DNA of 64,000 bases from Leisingera sp. SS27 (GTDB taxonomy: Bacteria; Pseudomonadota; Alphaproteobacteria; Rhodobacterales; Rhodobacteraceae): NCBI RefSeq assembly GCF_028368855.1, contig NZ_JAQNCY010000012.1:62001-126000 (forward strand), written 5' to 3'. Below the pieces are notes generated by a model. That model was not told the origin of the DNA. It searched no databases and worked only from the letters and a program-made list of their open reading frames with translations. How positions within the stretch are numbered: position 1 is the first letter of the stretch; each line of letters opens with the position of its first letter. This document shows, one piece after another, positions 17,944-26,505 of the stretch. A program made the position numbers and the translations under genes.

Positions 17944-18123
17944 TTGTCCCGACTCCAAGACTGTTCTTTCATACCTCAAATCAAGCAAAGGGCCCGCAGC
18001 GTTCAACCGCTGTCTGGTCCCGATCCCTTCGCTTGCGCTACACAAGCACACTAACGTAACTAGCACCACGGGCGAAAGTGCGTTTTGGCAGGATTTCGCC
18101 CAGAAAATATGAGGGGAGACATC

Positions 18124-19122
18124 ATGCCGAATCCAGTGCCCATGGCCGAAGTCTGGCGCGGCCCGTTGCTGGAAAGCCTGCACCTGGGCCATGCCGTCAT
18201 CTGTGACGACAGCGGTCAGGTGGTGCGCAGCTGGGGCGATCCGGACGCAGTGATCTATCCGCGCAGCTCCGCCAAGATGATCCAGGCGCTGCCGCTGATC
18301 ACCTCCGGCGCTGCCGCGCGTTATGGTCTGAACCCGGAACAACTGGCGCTGGCCTGTGCGTCGCACAACGGCGCGCACATTCACACGGACCGGGTCAATG
18401 CCTGGCTGGGGCAGCTGGGCATGGGCGATGACGACTTCCGCTGCGGCCCGCAGCTGCCAGACGATATCCCCGCCCGCAATGAGCTGGTCAAGACCGACAG
18501 CAGCCCCTGCCAGGTGCACAACAACTGCTCCGGCAAGCACGCAGGCTTTCTGACCCTTAATCAGTACCTTGGCGGCAGCGCCGAATACATCGAGGTGGAC
18601 CACCCGGTGCAGCAGGCCTGCCTTGCGGCGTTTGAGGAAACCACCGGCCAGGACAGCCCGGGCTATGGCATCGACGGCTGCTCAGCGCCGAACTTTGCCA
18701 CCACTGTCACCGGGCTGGCGCGTTCGATGGCCTGGTTCGCCAGCGCCGCAGACCGTTCCGACCGCGCGTCTGAGGCCGCGCAGCAGCTGGTTGCCGCCAT
18801 GACTGCCCATCCGGAACTAGTGGCAGGCGAAACCCGCTGCTGCACCAACCTGATGCGCGCCATGGGCGGCAAGGTGGCGATCAAGACCGGCGCCGAGGCG
18901 GTGTTCATCGCCATCCTGCCGGAGCAGAAGCTGGGCGTTGCGCTGAAGATCTCCGATGGCAGCACCCGCGCCAGCGAATGCGCGATTGCGGCGCTGATGG
19001 TCAGCCTCGGCGTGCTGGATGCTGATCACCCGGAAACCAGTAAGTACATGAACAAGATGCTCTACAGCCGCCGCGGGCTGGAATGTGGATCCATCCGCCC
19101 CGCTGCCGAACTGCTGTTCTGA
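18124..19122 (+). CDS. L-asparaginase, rhizobial type II (ReAII-like)
   Basis: The protein is 332 aa and hydrolyses L-asparagine to aspartate and ammonia. It belongs to the ReAII class, unrelated to E. coli AnsA/AnsB. The serine-lysine pair is in PRSSAKMIQALP (SxxK). The zinc-site residues are visible as HNNCSGKHAGFL (Cys and Lys) and YGIDGCSAPNF (second Cys). No signal peptide is present, so it is cytoplasmic. The ATG at 18124 has GAGGGGAG upstream. It is monocistronic, ending in a strong terminator. The class assignment rests on recognised motifs. Confidence 0.9.
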   Translation: MPNPVPMAEVWRGPLLESLHLGHAVICDDSGQVVRSWGDPDAVIYPRSSAKMIQALPLITSGAAARYGLNPEQLALACASHNGAHIHTDRVNAWLGQLGMGDDDFRCGPQLPDDIPARNELVKTDSSPCQVHNNCSGKHAGFLTLNQYLGGSAEYIEVDHPVQQACLAAFEETTGQDSPGYGIDGCSAPNFATTVTGLARSMAWFASAADRSDRASEAAQQLVAAMTAHPELVAGETRCCTNLMRAMGGKVAIKTGAEAVFIAILPEQKLGVALKISDGSTRASECAIAALMVSLGVLDADHPETSKYMNKMLYSRRGLECGSIRPAAELLF

Positions 19123-19128
19123 AATCAA

Positions 19129-19157
19129 ATGCCCCGGTTCAGGGCCGGGGCATTTTC
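19129..19157 (+). terminator. Rho-independent terminator of the asparaginase gene
   Basis: A 9-bp perfect stem (ATGCCCCGG / CCGGGGCAT, 7-nt loop) followed by TTTTC begins six bases after the asparaginase stop. It may also act on the convergent YCII operon. Confidence 0.85.
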
Positions 19158-19478
19158 TTACATTTCCATGTCGATAATTTCAGCGACTTCTACCGAGCCG
19201 CTGCCGTCTGCCACCATCGGGCAACCCTTGGCCATCTGACAGGCGGCATCCTGATCCGCAGCTTCTACCACCGAATAGCCTGACAGCGGATTGGCGCCGC
19301 CATTGTCGACCACCCCGCCGGCGCTGACGGTCTTGGACATCCCAACCGGTGCACCCGGCACCTTCAGGGCATCGCCCATACCTCCCATCCAGTCTTTCCA
19401 GGCCTGCATGACCCTCGCGCCTTCTTCCTCACTCTCCGGGGTCTTGCCGCCGTGATAGGCAAAAACGAACTGTGGCAT
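19158..19478 (-). CDS. YCII-related (DGPF) domain protein
   Basis: This 106-aa protein begins MPQFVFAYHGGKTPESEEEG and has a GYSVVEAADQDAACQMAKGC stretch, which is the YCII/DGPF dimeric alpha-beta barrel pattern. These small proteins often sit with ECF sigma factors or SRPBCC/ArsR pairs. Their biochemistry is unsettled. It is the last gene of the ArsR-SRPBCC-YCII operon, 29 bp after the SRPBCC stop. Confidence 0.82.
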   Translation of the reverse strand: MPQFVFAYHGGKTPESEEEGARVMQAWKDWMGGMGDALKVPGAPVGMSKTVSAGGVVDNGGANPLSGYSVVEAADQDAACQMAKGCPMVADGSGSVEVAEIIDMEM

Positions 19479-19507
19479 TGGTCTACTCCCTTGGTTTCGT
19501 TGATGGT

Positions 19508-19945
19508 TCAGTCTTCTGCGGTCAGCTGTGCCTCTAGTTTGCGCAGGGTGGAGGTCCAGCCCTCTTCGTGGCGGGCGGCAATGCCGTCATCGCCCAGATC
19601 CCGGTGGTCGACCACCAGCATGGCGCCGTCCCCGGCTGCTGCGACGGTCAGGGTTACATGGCTCTCATCGCCGCGGCTGCCGTCGTCGCCGTGCCAGGCC
19701 CAGGTGAAGCCAACGGATTTCGGCGCATCCACATGGGTCACCTGTCCGGAGACATGAAACCGCTGGCCGTCACTGTTCTGCATGACCGAGTACCAGGGGC
19801 CGGTGCGGCTCAGGTTCAGGTCATGTTCCGGAATGGTAACCCCTTCCGGTCCCCACCATTGCAGCAGCTTGTTCGGCGTGGTCACCCAGGCAAAGAGTTT
19901 CTCCGGGCTGACCGGGAATGTCCGCTTCAGTTGCAGATCACTCAT
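19508..19945 (-). CDS. SRPBCC / AHSA1-type START-like domain protein
   Basis: The product is 145 aa with the AHSA1 pattern: KRTFPVSPEKLFAWVTTPNK, LLQWWGPEGVTIPEHD, and a C-terminal EEGWTSTLRKLEAQL. The fold is a helix-grip cavity that binds hydrophobic ligands. Its gene overlaps the upstream ArsR gene by 4 bp. Such ArsR-SRPBCC pairs are common, and the regulator probably controls the pair. The ligand is unknown. The start at 19945 fits the overlap. Confidence 0.88.
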   Translation of the reverse strand: MSDLQLKRTFPVSPEKLFAWVTTPNKLLQWWGPEGVTIPEHDLNLSRTGPWYSVMQNSDGQRFHVSGQVTHVDAPKSVGFTWAWHGDDGSRGDESHVTLTVAAAGDGAMLVVDHRDLGDDGIAARHEEGWTSTLRKLEAQLTAED

Positions 19946-20262
19946 GCCTCGTCCTCCATCAGGGCTGCTTCCAGCCTGTCCAGGCTTCCTTCCCAGAAGG
20001 CACGGCGTGACTGGGTCCACTCAGCAATCATCCGCAGCCCTTCCGGGCAGGCGGAGTACAGCCGTTTGGTGCCCTCAGCGCGCTGAGTGACCAGCCCGGC
20101 CTCGCGCAAGACCTTCAGATGGCGCGAGACCGCTGGCGCCGAAATGCCTGCGCCGGGTGCCAGATCACCGGCGGGCAGTTCGCCCTCAGTAATCAGCTGA
20201 TCCACGATCATCAGGCGGGTTTCGTCCGACAGCGCGGCAAAGGATTTCAGAATCGGTGTCAT
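19942..20262 (-). CDS. ArsR family transcriptional regulator
   Basis: This 106-aa single-domain winged HTH has SFAALSDETRLMIVDQLITE and GISAPAVSRHLKVLREAGLV, the ArsR recognition region. No CxC metal site is present, so it is the non-metal subgroup that is often paired with SRPBCC proteins. I place the start at 20262. An upstream ATG at 20277 lies inside a putative operator and has no Shine-Dalgarno. The SRPBCC and YCII genes follow in the same operon. Confidence 0.87.
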   Translation of the reverse strand: MTPILKSFAALSDETRLMIVDQLITEGELPAGDLAPGAGISAPAVSRHLKVLREAGLVTQRAEGTKRLYSACPEGLRMIAEWTQSRRAFWEGSLDRLEAALMEDEA

Positions 20263-20269
20263 GCCTTTT

Positions 20270-20287
20270 ATTAGCATGAATGTTAAT
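20270..20287. promoter_or_regulatory. Candidate ArsR operator
   Basis: ATTAGCAT-GA-ATGTTAAT is an 8-bp inverted repeat with one mismatch directly upstream of the ArsR start, in an AT-rich patch unlike its surroundings. Its position and symmetry fit autoregulation. That it is bound by this regulator is inferred. Confidence 0.5.
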
Positions 20288-20327
20288 TAAGGAAAATGTT
20301 AAATATGGGGTAAAGCCAGAGCCGGCC

Positions 20328-21086
20328 TTACATCATATCCCACAGCAGCTTGGCCGCGAGCGAGACAGAGGTCACCACCAGCAGTGGCTTGATCACCTTT
20401 GCCCCCTGTTTCCTGGCCAGCCCCGCACCCGCCCGCGCACCGGCAATCTGGGCGCAGCCCATCAGCAGGCCGGTGATCCACCAAGGGGTCGCAAAGAAGG
20501 AAAACGCCAGCAGACCGCCTGCATTGGAGGCGAAATTCAGCAGTTTGGTATGGGCGGTTGCACGCAGGATGCCGTAGCCCGCCAGCGACACAAAGGCGAG
20601 CATGTAGAAGCTGCCAGCGCCAGGCCCCAGCAGCCCGTCATAGGCCCCGCACAGCGGAACGATGAGCGCGGTGAACAGGGCAGGGGACAGGCGCCGGTGC
20701 CGGTCGAGATCATCCAGTCCCTTCTTCAGCGCAAAGAAAATGGCGATCCCGATCAGCAGTACCGGCAGAATCACCCGAATCCACTCAGTCGGCAGGTAGG
20801 CCACCAGAAACGCACCCGCAACTGCCGCGGCAAAGGCGATCAGTGCTGGCCCGATCTGCGTCTTCAGGTCTACATGCCCGGCCCGTGCATAGGTGAAGGC
20901 GGCGGTCGCTGCGCCGAACAGCCCTTGGATCTTGTTGGTCGACAGTGCCGTCACCGGATTGGCCCCTGCCAGCAGCAGCACCGGCACCGTGATCAGCCCG
21001 CCGCCGCCTGCAATTGCGTCAATGAACCCGGCGGCAAACCCCGCCGCCAGCAACAGCAGCAGGGTCTCAATACCCACTTCCAGCAT
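20328..21086 (-). CDS. TSUP family permease (TauE/SafE-like)
   Basis: This 252-aa protein has about eight TM segments. The first motif, GFAAGFIDAIAGGGGLITVP (residues 16-35), is the TSUP/TauE repeat. The second copy is GAYDGLLGPGAGSFYML (about 150-166). Such carriers export sulfite, sulfoacetate or other organosulfur anions, but the substrate is not shown here. It lies 7 bp downstream of serB on the same strand, so co-transcription is likely though not functionally obvious. Confidence 0.88.
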   Translation of the reverse strand: MLEVGIETLLLLLAAGFAAGFIDAIAGGGGLITVPVLLLAGANPVTALSTNKIQGLFGAATAAFTYARAGHVDLKTQIGPALIAFAAAVAGAFLVAYLPTEWIRVILPVLLIGIAIFFALKKGLDDLDRHRRLSPALFTALIVPLCGAYDGLLGPGAGSFYMLAFVSLAGYGILRATAHTKLLNFASNAGGLLAFSFFATPWWITGLLMGCAQIAGARAGAGLARKQGAKVIKPLLVVTSVSLAAKLLWDMM

Positions 21087-21093
21087 GCGATGA

Positions 21094-21969
21094 TCAGTCC
21101 TTGATTTCGTCCTGGGCATAGCCCTGGATGTACAAAAGCGCCGTCAGGTCGCCGTGATTGATGCGGATATCGCATTCCGCCGCGACTGAGGGTTTGGCAT
21201 GCAGCGCCACACCTGCGCCCGCGCGCTTCAGCATGCCGAGGTCATTGGCGCCATCACCAACCGCGATCACATCCGCCTCAGCGATTCCAAGCCGGCTGGA
21301 GATCTGCTCCAGCGCCTCCACCTTGGCCTCCCGCCCCAGAATCGGCCGGCCTGCCGCGCCGGTCAGCTTACCGTCCTCTGTCAGCAGCGTGTTTGCACGG
21401 TTCTCATCAAAGCCCAGTACTTCTGCGACCCGCGCCGTGAACGCCGTGAAGCCGCCAGAAACCAGCGCCGCATAGGCACCGTCCACCTTCATCGTTGCCA
21501 GCAGCTGCTTGCCGCCGGGCATCAGCGTGATACGCTCCTCCAGCACCTTGGTGATAACCGTCTCCGGCAGCCCCTTCAACAGCCCGACCCGCTCAGTCAG
21601 CGCGCCTTCGAAATCCAGTTCGCCGTTCATCGCCCGCGCGGTGATGTCCTTCACCCGCGCGCCGACGCCTGCCTCCTCGGCCAGCTCATCAATGCACTCC
21701 TGCTGGATCATGGTGGAGTCCATGTCCGCCAGCAGCATCTTCTTCCGGCGCCCGGCGCTGGGCTGAATGACCAGGTCCACACCCATGCCCTGCAGATCTT
21801 CCCAGACGTCCCATCGGTTATCCGGCATCTGCTTCAGCGGAAACTCGGCCGCCACTCCCAGCGCCAGCCAGACCGCCTCGTCGCCGCCCCAGGCATTGCG
21901 CAGCGATTCGATCAGCGCAGGCTCCAGCACCGGTCGGGCAGGGTTGCAAAGCAGGGTGGCGGTGTACAT
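21094..21969 (-). CDS. serB: Phosphoserine phosphatase
   Basis: SerB (291 aa) dephosphorylates phosphoserine to serine. HAD motif I is [20 protein letters not shown] (nucleophile Asp). Motif II is [11 protein letters not shown], and motif III/IV is [18 protein letters not shown]. An N-terminal ACT-like region precedes the HAD domain, as in longer bacterial SerB. I chose 21969 because GGAG lies 7 bp upstream; an in-frame ATG at 22005 is less likely. It diverges from serC-serA, so all three phosphoserine-pathway genes flank one intergenic region. Confidence 0.95.
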   Translation of the reverse strand: MYTATLLCNPARPVLEPALIESLRNAWGGDEAVWLALGVAAEFPLKQMPDNRWDVWEDLQGMGVDLVIQPSAGRRKKMLLADMDSTMIQQECIDELAEEAGVGARVKDITARAMNGELDFEGALTERVGLLKGLPETVITKVLEERITLMPGGKQLLATMKVDGAYAALVSGGFTAFTARVAEVLGFDENRANTLLTEDGKLTGAAGRPILGREAKVEALEQISSRLGIAEADVIAVGDGANDLGMLKRAGAGVALHAKPSVAAECDIRINHGDLTALLYIQGYAQDEIKD

Positions 21970-22197
21970 CGGCAGGCTCCGTTCCAGCGCTGTTTGCCCT
22001 GTCATAACGCTGTCCCGGCAGAACAGCCAGACGGCAAAAAACTGCGGAAATCAGGGTGCATCATAAGGAGCGCCCCTTTGCACCATTTCAGCGCGGCTGT
22101 TTCCGATGGTGGAAATTCATGTCGCAAAAAACAGATGAACAGCCGCATTTTTCTGAAATTTCTGTTGCGTGCCGCGCTGCAGCACACTAGCTCTGAT

Positions 22198-22240
22198 GGC
22201 GGGACACCCCTCCCCAACGAGGGGCGCTTATCTGGAAGGG
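22198..22240 (+). ncRNA. serC leader RNA motif (candidate, Rfam serC type)
   Basis: The segment GGGACACCCC, then TCCCCAACGAGGGG, then CGCTTATCTGG lies just before the serC start codon. It forms a hairpin (CCCCTC 22207-22212 with GAGGGG 22219-22224). Alphaproteobacteria carry a conserved serC leader motif at this exact place upstream of serC-serA. A weak promoter (TTGCGT 22165-22170, 17-bp gap, TAGCTC 22188-22193) would start transcription just before it. I recognise the motif from memory and could not align it. Confidence 0.6.
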
Positions 22241-22248
22241 TAGCATTT

Positions 22249-23403
22249 ATGGCTATTGAACAACCTGCCGCGCGGCCGGCCAATCCGCGTTTTTCGTCCG
22301 GCCCCTGCGCCAAACCCCCTGTCTTTGATCTGAGCAAACTTGCAGGCGCGCCGCTGGGCCGCTCGCACCGCGCTGCGGTGGGCAAGGACAAGCTGAAGGC
22401 TGCGATCGAAGGCACCCGCGAGATCCTGAGCATCCCCGCTGATTACAAGATCGGCATCGTGCCCGCGTCCGACACCGGCGCGGTGGAAATGGCGATGTGG
22501 AATCTTCTGGGCGCCCGCGGCGTTGAGATGCTGGCCTGGGAAAGCTTCGGCGCCGGCTGGGTTACCGACGTTGTGAAACAGCTTAAGCTGGACGCCACTG
22601 TCAAAACCGCTGACTACGGCCAGATCGTGGACCTCTCCACCGTCGATTTCGCCAATGACGTCGTCTTCACCTGGAACGGCACCACCTCCGGCGTACGCGT
22701 CCCCAATGGCGACTGGATCCCGGCGGACCGCGAAGGCCTGACCATCTGCGACGCCACCTCCGCTGCCTTCGCGCAGTATCTGCCTTGGGACAAGCTGGAT
22801 GTGACCACTTTCTCCTGGCAGAAGGTGCTGGGCGGCGAAGCGGCGCACGGCATGATCATCCTCAGCCCCCGCGCAGTGGAGCGTCTGGAGAGCTACACAC
22901 CCGCATGGCCGCTGCCCAAGATCTTCCGCCTGACCAAGGGCGGCAAGCTGATCGACGGCATCTTCCAGGGCGCAACCATCAACACCCCTTCGATGCTGGC
23001 GGTGGAGGACTACCTGCTGGCGCTCGACTGGGCGCGTTCGGTGGGCGGTATGGAAGGCCTGCGCGAGCGCGCCTATGCCAACCTGGCCGCGGTGCAAAGC
23101 TTCGTCCAGGACAACCCCTGGATCGCCTTCCTGGCCGAGCAGCCGGAATACCGCTCCAACACATCTGTCTGCCTCAAGTTCTCCGACGAGCGCATCCAGG
23201 ACGGCGCCGCCTTTGCCAAGGCCGTGGCCAAACGTCTGGAAGCTGAAGGCGCCGCCTATGACATCGGCGCCTACCGCGATGCGCCTCCGGGCCTGCGCAT
23301 ATGGTGCGGCGGCACGGTGGAGGCCGCCGACGTGGCGGCGCTGATGCCCTGGATCAAATGGGCCTTCGAGGCCGAGATCGCCGCGCAGACTGAAGCGGCC
23401 TGA
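22249..23403 (+). CDS. serC: Phosphoserine aminotransferase
   Basis: SerC (384 aa) transaminates 3-phosphohydroxypyruvate to phosphoserine with glutamate, using PLP. The PLP lysine is in [16 protein letters not shown] (about 197-212). The N-terminal [17 protein letters not shown] and the [18 protein letters not shown] stretch are typical of the alphaproteobacterial form (about 385 aa). The ATG at 22249 has GGAAGGG nine bases upstream. An upstream in-frame extension runs antisense through serB and is a shadow. serA follows 63 bp later in the same operon. Confidence 0.96.
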   Translation: MAIEQPAARPANPRFSSGPCAKPPVFDLSKLAGAPLGRSHRAAVGKDKLKAAIEGTREILSIPADYKIGIVPASDTGAVEMAMWNLLGARGVEMLAWESFGAGWVTDVVKQLKLDATVKTADYGQIVDLSTVDFANDVVFTWNGTTSGVRVPNGDWIPADREGLTICDATSAAFAQYLPWDKLDVTTFSWQKVLGGEAAHGMIILSPRAVERLESYTPAWPLPKIFRLTKGGKLIDGIFQGATINTPSMLAVEDYLLALDWARSVGGMEGLRERAYANLAAVQSFVQDNPWIAFLAEQPEYRSNTSVCLKFSDERIQDGAAFAKAVAKRLEAEGAAYDIGAYRDAPPGLRIWCGGTVEAADVAALMPWIKWAFEAEIAAQTEAA

Positions 23404-23466
23404 GCAACCTTAAAGGCGGGCGGCAGCGCCCGCAGTCCCAGCACAGACATTCTAAGGACCACAGTC

Positions 23467-25062
23467 ATGGCTCCCAAAGTACTCATCTCCGACAAACTGT
23501 CCGAGGCCGCCGTCCAGATCTTCCGCGACCGCGGCATCGACGTCGACTTCCTGCCCGACGTGGGTAAGGACAAGGAAAAACTGGCCGAAATCATCGGCCA
23601 GTATGACGGCCTCGCCATCCGCTCCGCCACCAAGGTGACCGAGAAGATCCTCGAGAACGCCGATAACCTCAAGGTGATCGGCCGGGCCGGCATCGGCACC
23701 GACAACATCGACAAGGAAGCCGCCTCCAAGCGCGGCGTCATTGTGATGAACACCCCCTTCGGCAACATGATCACCACCGCCGAACACGCGATTGCAATGA
23801 TGTTCGCGGTTGCCCGCCAGCTGCCGGAGGCCTCCGCCTCCACTCATGCCGGCAAATGGGAAAAATCCAAGTTCATGGGGGTTGAGCTGACCGCCAAGAC
23901 CCTGGGCGTGATCGGCGCGGGCAACATCGGCGGCATCGTCTGCGACCGTGCCCGCGGCCTCAAGATGAAGGTTGTGGCCTTTGACCCCTATCTGAGCCAG
24001 GAAAAGGCCGACAAGATGGGCGTCGAAAAGGTTGAGCTGGATGAGCTGCTGGCCCGCGCCGACTTCATCACCCTGCACGTGCCGCTGACCGATCAGACCC
24101 GCAACATCCTGTCCAAGGAAAACCTGGCAAAGACCAAGAAGGGCGTGCGCATCATCAACTGCGCCCGCGGCGGCCTGGTGGATGAAGGCGCACTGGCGGA
24201 ACTGCTGACCTCCGGCCATGTGGCAGGCGCCGCTTTCGATGTGTTCTCGGTGGAACCGGCCAAGGAAAACGCCCTCTTCGGCCTGCCTAACGTGGTCTGC
24301 ACCCCGCACCTGGGTGCCGCCACAACCGAGGCGCAGGAAAACGTCGCCCTGCAGGTGGCAGAGCAGATGTCCAACTACCTGCTGACGGGTGCCGTGGAAA
24401 ACGCGCTCAACATGCCCAGCGTGACGGCTGAGGAAGCCAAGGTCATGGGCCCCTGGATCAAGCTGGCCGATCACCTGGGCAGCTTCGTCGGCCAGATGAC
24501 GGATGAGCCGATCAAGGCGATCAACATCCTTTATGATGGTGTTGCCGCGGGCATGAACCTGGACGCGCTGAATTGCGCGGTGATCGCCGGTATCATGAAA
24601 CGCTCCAACCCCGAGGTGAACATGGTCTCCGCGCCCGTGGTGGCCAAGGAGCGCGGCATCCAGATCTCCACCACCAATCAGGACAAGTCCGGCTCCTTCG
24701 ATGGCTACGTCAAGGTGACCGCGGTGACCTCCAAGCGCGAACGCTCGGTGGCGGGCACCGTGTTCTCGGACGGCAAGCCGCGGTTCATCCAGATCAAGGG
24801 CATCAACATCGAGGCGGATGTGGGCGCGCATATGCTCTACACCACCAACGAGGATGTCCCTGGCATCATCGGCACCCTGGGCCACACCATGGGCGACCAT
24901 GGCGTAAACATCGCCAATTTCACCCTCGGCCGGTCCGAGGCCGGCGGCGAAGCCATCGCGCTTCTCTATGTGGATAATGAAGTCCCGGCAGAGGTGCGCG
25001 CCAAACTGGCGGAAACCGGTCTGTTCAACCAGATCAAGCCGCTGCAGTTCGACGTCGCCTGA
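23467..25062 (+). CDS. serA: D-3-phosphoglycerate dehydrogenase
   Basis: SerA (531 aa) oxidises 3-phosphoglycerate to phosphohydroxypyruvate with NAD+, the first step of serine synthesis. The Rossmann motif is LGVIGAGNIGGIVCDRA (about 145-161). The catalytic residues sit in NCARGGLVDEGAL and CTPHLGAATTEAQ (His). An ASB domain follows. A C-terminal ACT domain (TNEDVPGIIGTLGHTMGDHG, about 460-479) gives the long type I form, with serine feedback likely. It is second in the serC-serA operon and ends in a strong terminator. Confidence 0.97.
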   Translation: MAPKVLISDKLSEAAVQIFRDRGIDVDFLPDVGKDKEKLAEIIGQYDGLAIRSATKVTEKILENADNLKVIGRAGIGTDNIDKEAASKRGVIVMNTPFGNMITTAEHAIAMMFAVARQLPEASASTHAGKWEKSKFMGVELTAKTLGVIGAGNIGGIVCDRARGLKMKVVAFDPYLSQEKADKMGVEKVELDELLARADFITLHVPLTDQTRNILSKENLAKTKKGVRIINCARGGLVDEGALAELLTSGHVAGAAFDVFSVEPAKENALFGLPNVVCTPHLGAATTEAQENVALQVAEQMSNYLLTGAVENALNMPSVTAEEAKVMGPWIKLADHLGSFVGQMTDEPIKAINILYDGVAAGMNLDALNCAVIAGIMKRSNPEVNMVSAPVVAKERGIQISTTNQDKSGSFDGYVKVTAVTSKRERSVAGTVFSDGKPRFIQIKGINIEADVGAHMLYTTNEDVPGIIGTLGHTMGDHGVNIANFTLGRSEAGGEAIALLYVDNEVPAEVRAKLAETGLFNQIKPLQFDVA

Positions 25063-25086
25063 CGACCCGTTCGGTCAGTTCCTTGC

Positions 25087-25117
25087 AAAAGCCCCCGCCT
25101 GTTCTGCGGGGGCTTTT
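25087..25117. terminator. Bidirectional terminator after serA
   Basis: A 12-bp stem (AAAAGCCCCCGC / GCGGGGGCTTTT, 7-nt loop) is followed by T on the plus strand and preceded by A on it, so it can stop transcription from both serA and the convergent 25123-25515 gene. Confidence 0.9.
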
Positions 25118-25122
25118 ACATT

Positions 25123-25515
25123 TTATCTCTGGTGCAGGAATGCCGCCTTCTCCGGCCGGCTGCGCAGGACAATAGCGCCGAACAGCAGCATCGACGCCAG
25201 CGCCGTCAGCGACCCTGCCTTTGCCAGCACTTCGGTTCGCTCGAGGATCGCCAGCGGAATGCCGGGTATCAGCAACCCCAGCGACAGCACTGTTGCGGCC
25301 AGATGCAGCCGCGGCAGCCGGCCTTCGCCGGCGCCGGGCACCAGATGATAATAAAAGGCATAGATCGCGCAGCTGACCCAGCCCAGCAGGTTCAGATGCC
25401 CATGCGCAGGCGACAGCAGGTGGTCCTGGCTCGCCGACATCTGGATCCCCCAAACCATGCCGCCCAAGGCGCATAGCACTGCAATCAGCATGAACGGCCG
25501 TGCAATTCCATTCAT
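25123..25515 (-). CDS. Four-TM membrane protein with heme-copper-oxidase-subunit-I-like motif
   Basis: The 130-aa product has four predicted TM helices. The stretch LSPAHGHLNLLGWVSCAIYA (about 35-54) puts histidines at the head of a TM helix, as in cytochrome oxidase subunit I and NnrS-like small membrane proteins. YHLVPGAG follows. I think it is a single-unit relative of that fold, perhaps heme binding, but no full oxidase is present. The ATG at 25515 has GGGAGGGAC upstream. A GTG at 25518 is possible. Confidence 0.7.
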   Translation of the reverse strand: MNGIARPFMLIAVLCALGGMVWGIQMSASQDHLLSPAHGHLNLLGWVSCAIYAFYYHLVPGAGEGRLPRLHLAATVLSLGLLIPGIPLAILERTEVLAKAGSLTALASMLLFGAIVLRSRPEKAAFLHQR

Positions 25516-25693
25516 CACTTGTCCCTCCCATGACGCGGTTCCGTTTTACCGTCACCAGAACCTCGCAGATTTCGAAACGCCAGCCTAACACACTTCACTG
25601 ATCTTTTGGGAAAACCGGCAGGCCGGGAGATTCTGCGGGGTTGAGGTGCAGGGCTTGATCCGGCATCAAAACAGCAGCAGCAAAGGACAGCAG

Positions 25694-26422
25694 ATGACTT
25701 CCCCTCTCTACGCCATTGGCGATATTCACGGCCAGTCGGCAATGCTGGAACAGGCGCTGGCCTTGATCGAGACGGACGGAGGCCCGCAGGCGCGCATCGT
25801 GTTTCTCGGCGATTACACCGACCGGGGTCCGGACAGCCGCGGCGTGATGGAACGGCTGATGCAAGGCCAGGCCGCGGGCCGCAACTGGATTTTCCTCAAG
25901 GGCAATCATGACCGCATGTTTTCGATGTTCCTGGAGGAGTATCCGCGCAACGACGCCCGCCTGCTGGTCGGCTACCATTGGCTGCACGAGCGCATCGGGG
26001 GCATTGAGACTCTGCAATCCTACGGCGTGGAGGTGGCGGAGGGCGACCGCATCTACCAGACCCACGCGCGCGCCCGCGCTGCGGTGCCGCAGGCGCATCT
26101 GGATTTCCTCGCAGGCCTCAAACCCTATCACCAGGAGGCGCAGCTGCTGTTTGCTCACGCAGGCATCCGTCCAGGCCTGCCGCTGGAGAGCCAAAGCGAG
26201 GACGATCTGATCTGGATCCGGCAGGAGTTCCTGAACGACGAACGCGCCCACCCCTGGCTGGTGGTGCACGGCCATACCCCGGCAAAACAGGCCGAGCACC
26301 ACGTGAACCGGATCAACCTCGACAGCGGCGCAGGCTACGGCCGTCCGCTCACCGCTGCGGTGTTTGAGGGCCGGGATTGCTGGCTTCTCACCGAAGCAGG
26401 CCGCCAGCCGCTGCTCCCGTGA
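25694..26422 (+). CDS. Metallophosphoesterase, PP1/PrpE-like serine/threonine phosphatase family
   Basis: The protein is 242 aa and shows every PPP-family motif: GDIHG (residues 8-12), GDYTDRGPDS (40-49), GNHD (73-76), FAHAGIRPG, and VVHGHTPA near residue 200. It uses a dinuclear metal site. Members act as protein phosphatases or Ap4A hydrolase-like enzymes; the substrate is not clear from sequence or context. The ATG at 25694 has AAGGA about 7 bp upstream. It is monocistronic and followed by a dispersed intergenic repeat. Confidence 0.9.
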   Translation: MTSPLYAIGDIHGQSAMLEQALALIETDGGPQARIVFLGDYTDRGPDSRGVMERLMQGQAAGRNWIFLKGNHDRMFSMFLEEYPRNDARLLVGYHWLHERIGGIETLQSYGVEVAEGDRIYQTHARARAAVPQAHLDFLAGLKPYHQEAQLLFAHAGIRPGLPLESQSEDDLIWIRQEFLNDERAHPWLVVHGHTPAKQAEHHVNRINLDSGAGYGRPLTAAVFEGRDCWLLTEAGRQPLLP

Positions 26423-26433
26423 AACTCCCCTTG

Positions 26434-26494
26434 TTCATCTGGCTGAAAATATCCTGGGGGTGAGCGCCCCGGGGCGCGAGGGGGCAAAGCCCCC
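26434..26494. repeat. Second locus of the ~26-nt intergenic motif with hairpins
   Basis: TTCATCTGGCTG at 26434 begins a motif that matches 10184-10209 with two differences. A perfect 14-bp palindrome (GCGCCCC / GGGGCGC, 26464-26477) and a GGGGGC-AAA-GCCCCC hairpin (26480-26494) follow. It sits between the convergent phosphatase and tdh genes and may also end their transcripts. Confidence 0.65.
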
Positions 26495-26505
26495 TTAAAC
26501 AGCCC

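Noticed and set aside
21199-23403. 734-aa frame covering the serB antisense and serC
   Set aside because: Its first ~350 residues are a low-complexity antisense of serB; only the part from 22249 matches SerC.
23452-24900. 482-aa frame opposite serA
   Set aside because: A shadow frame caused by high GC; the sequence is His/Gly/Val-rich with no family resemblance, while serA is certain.
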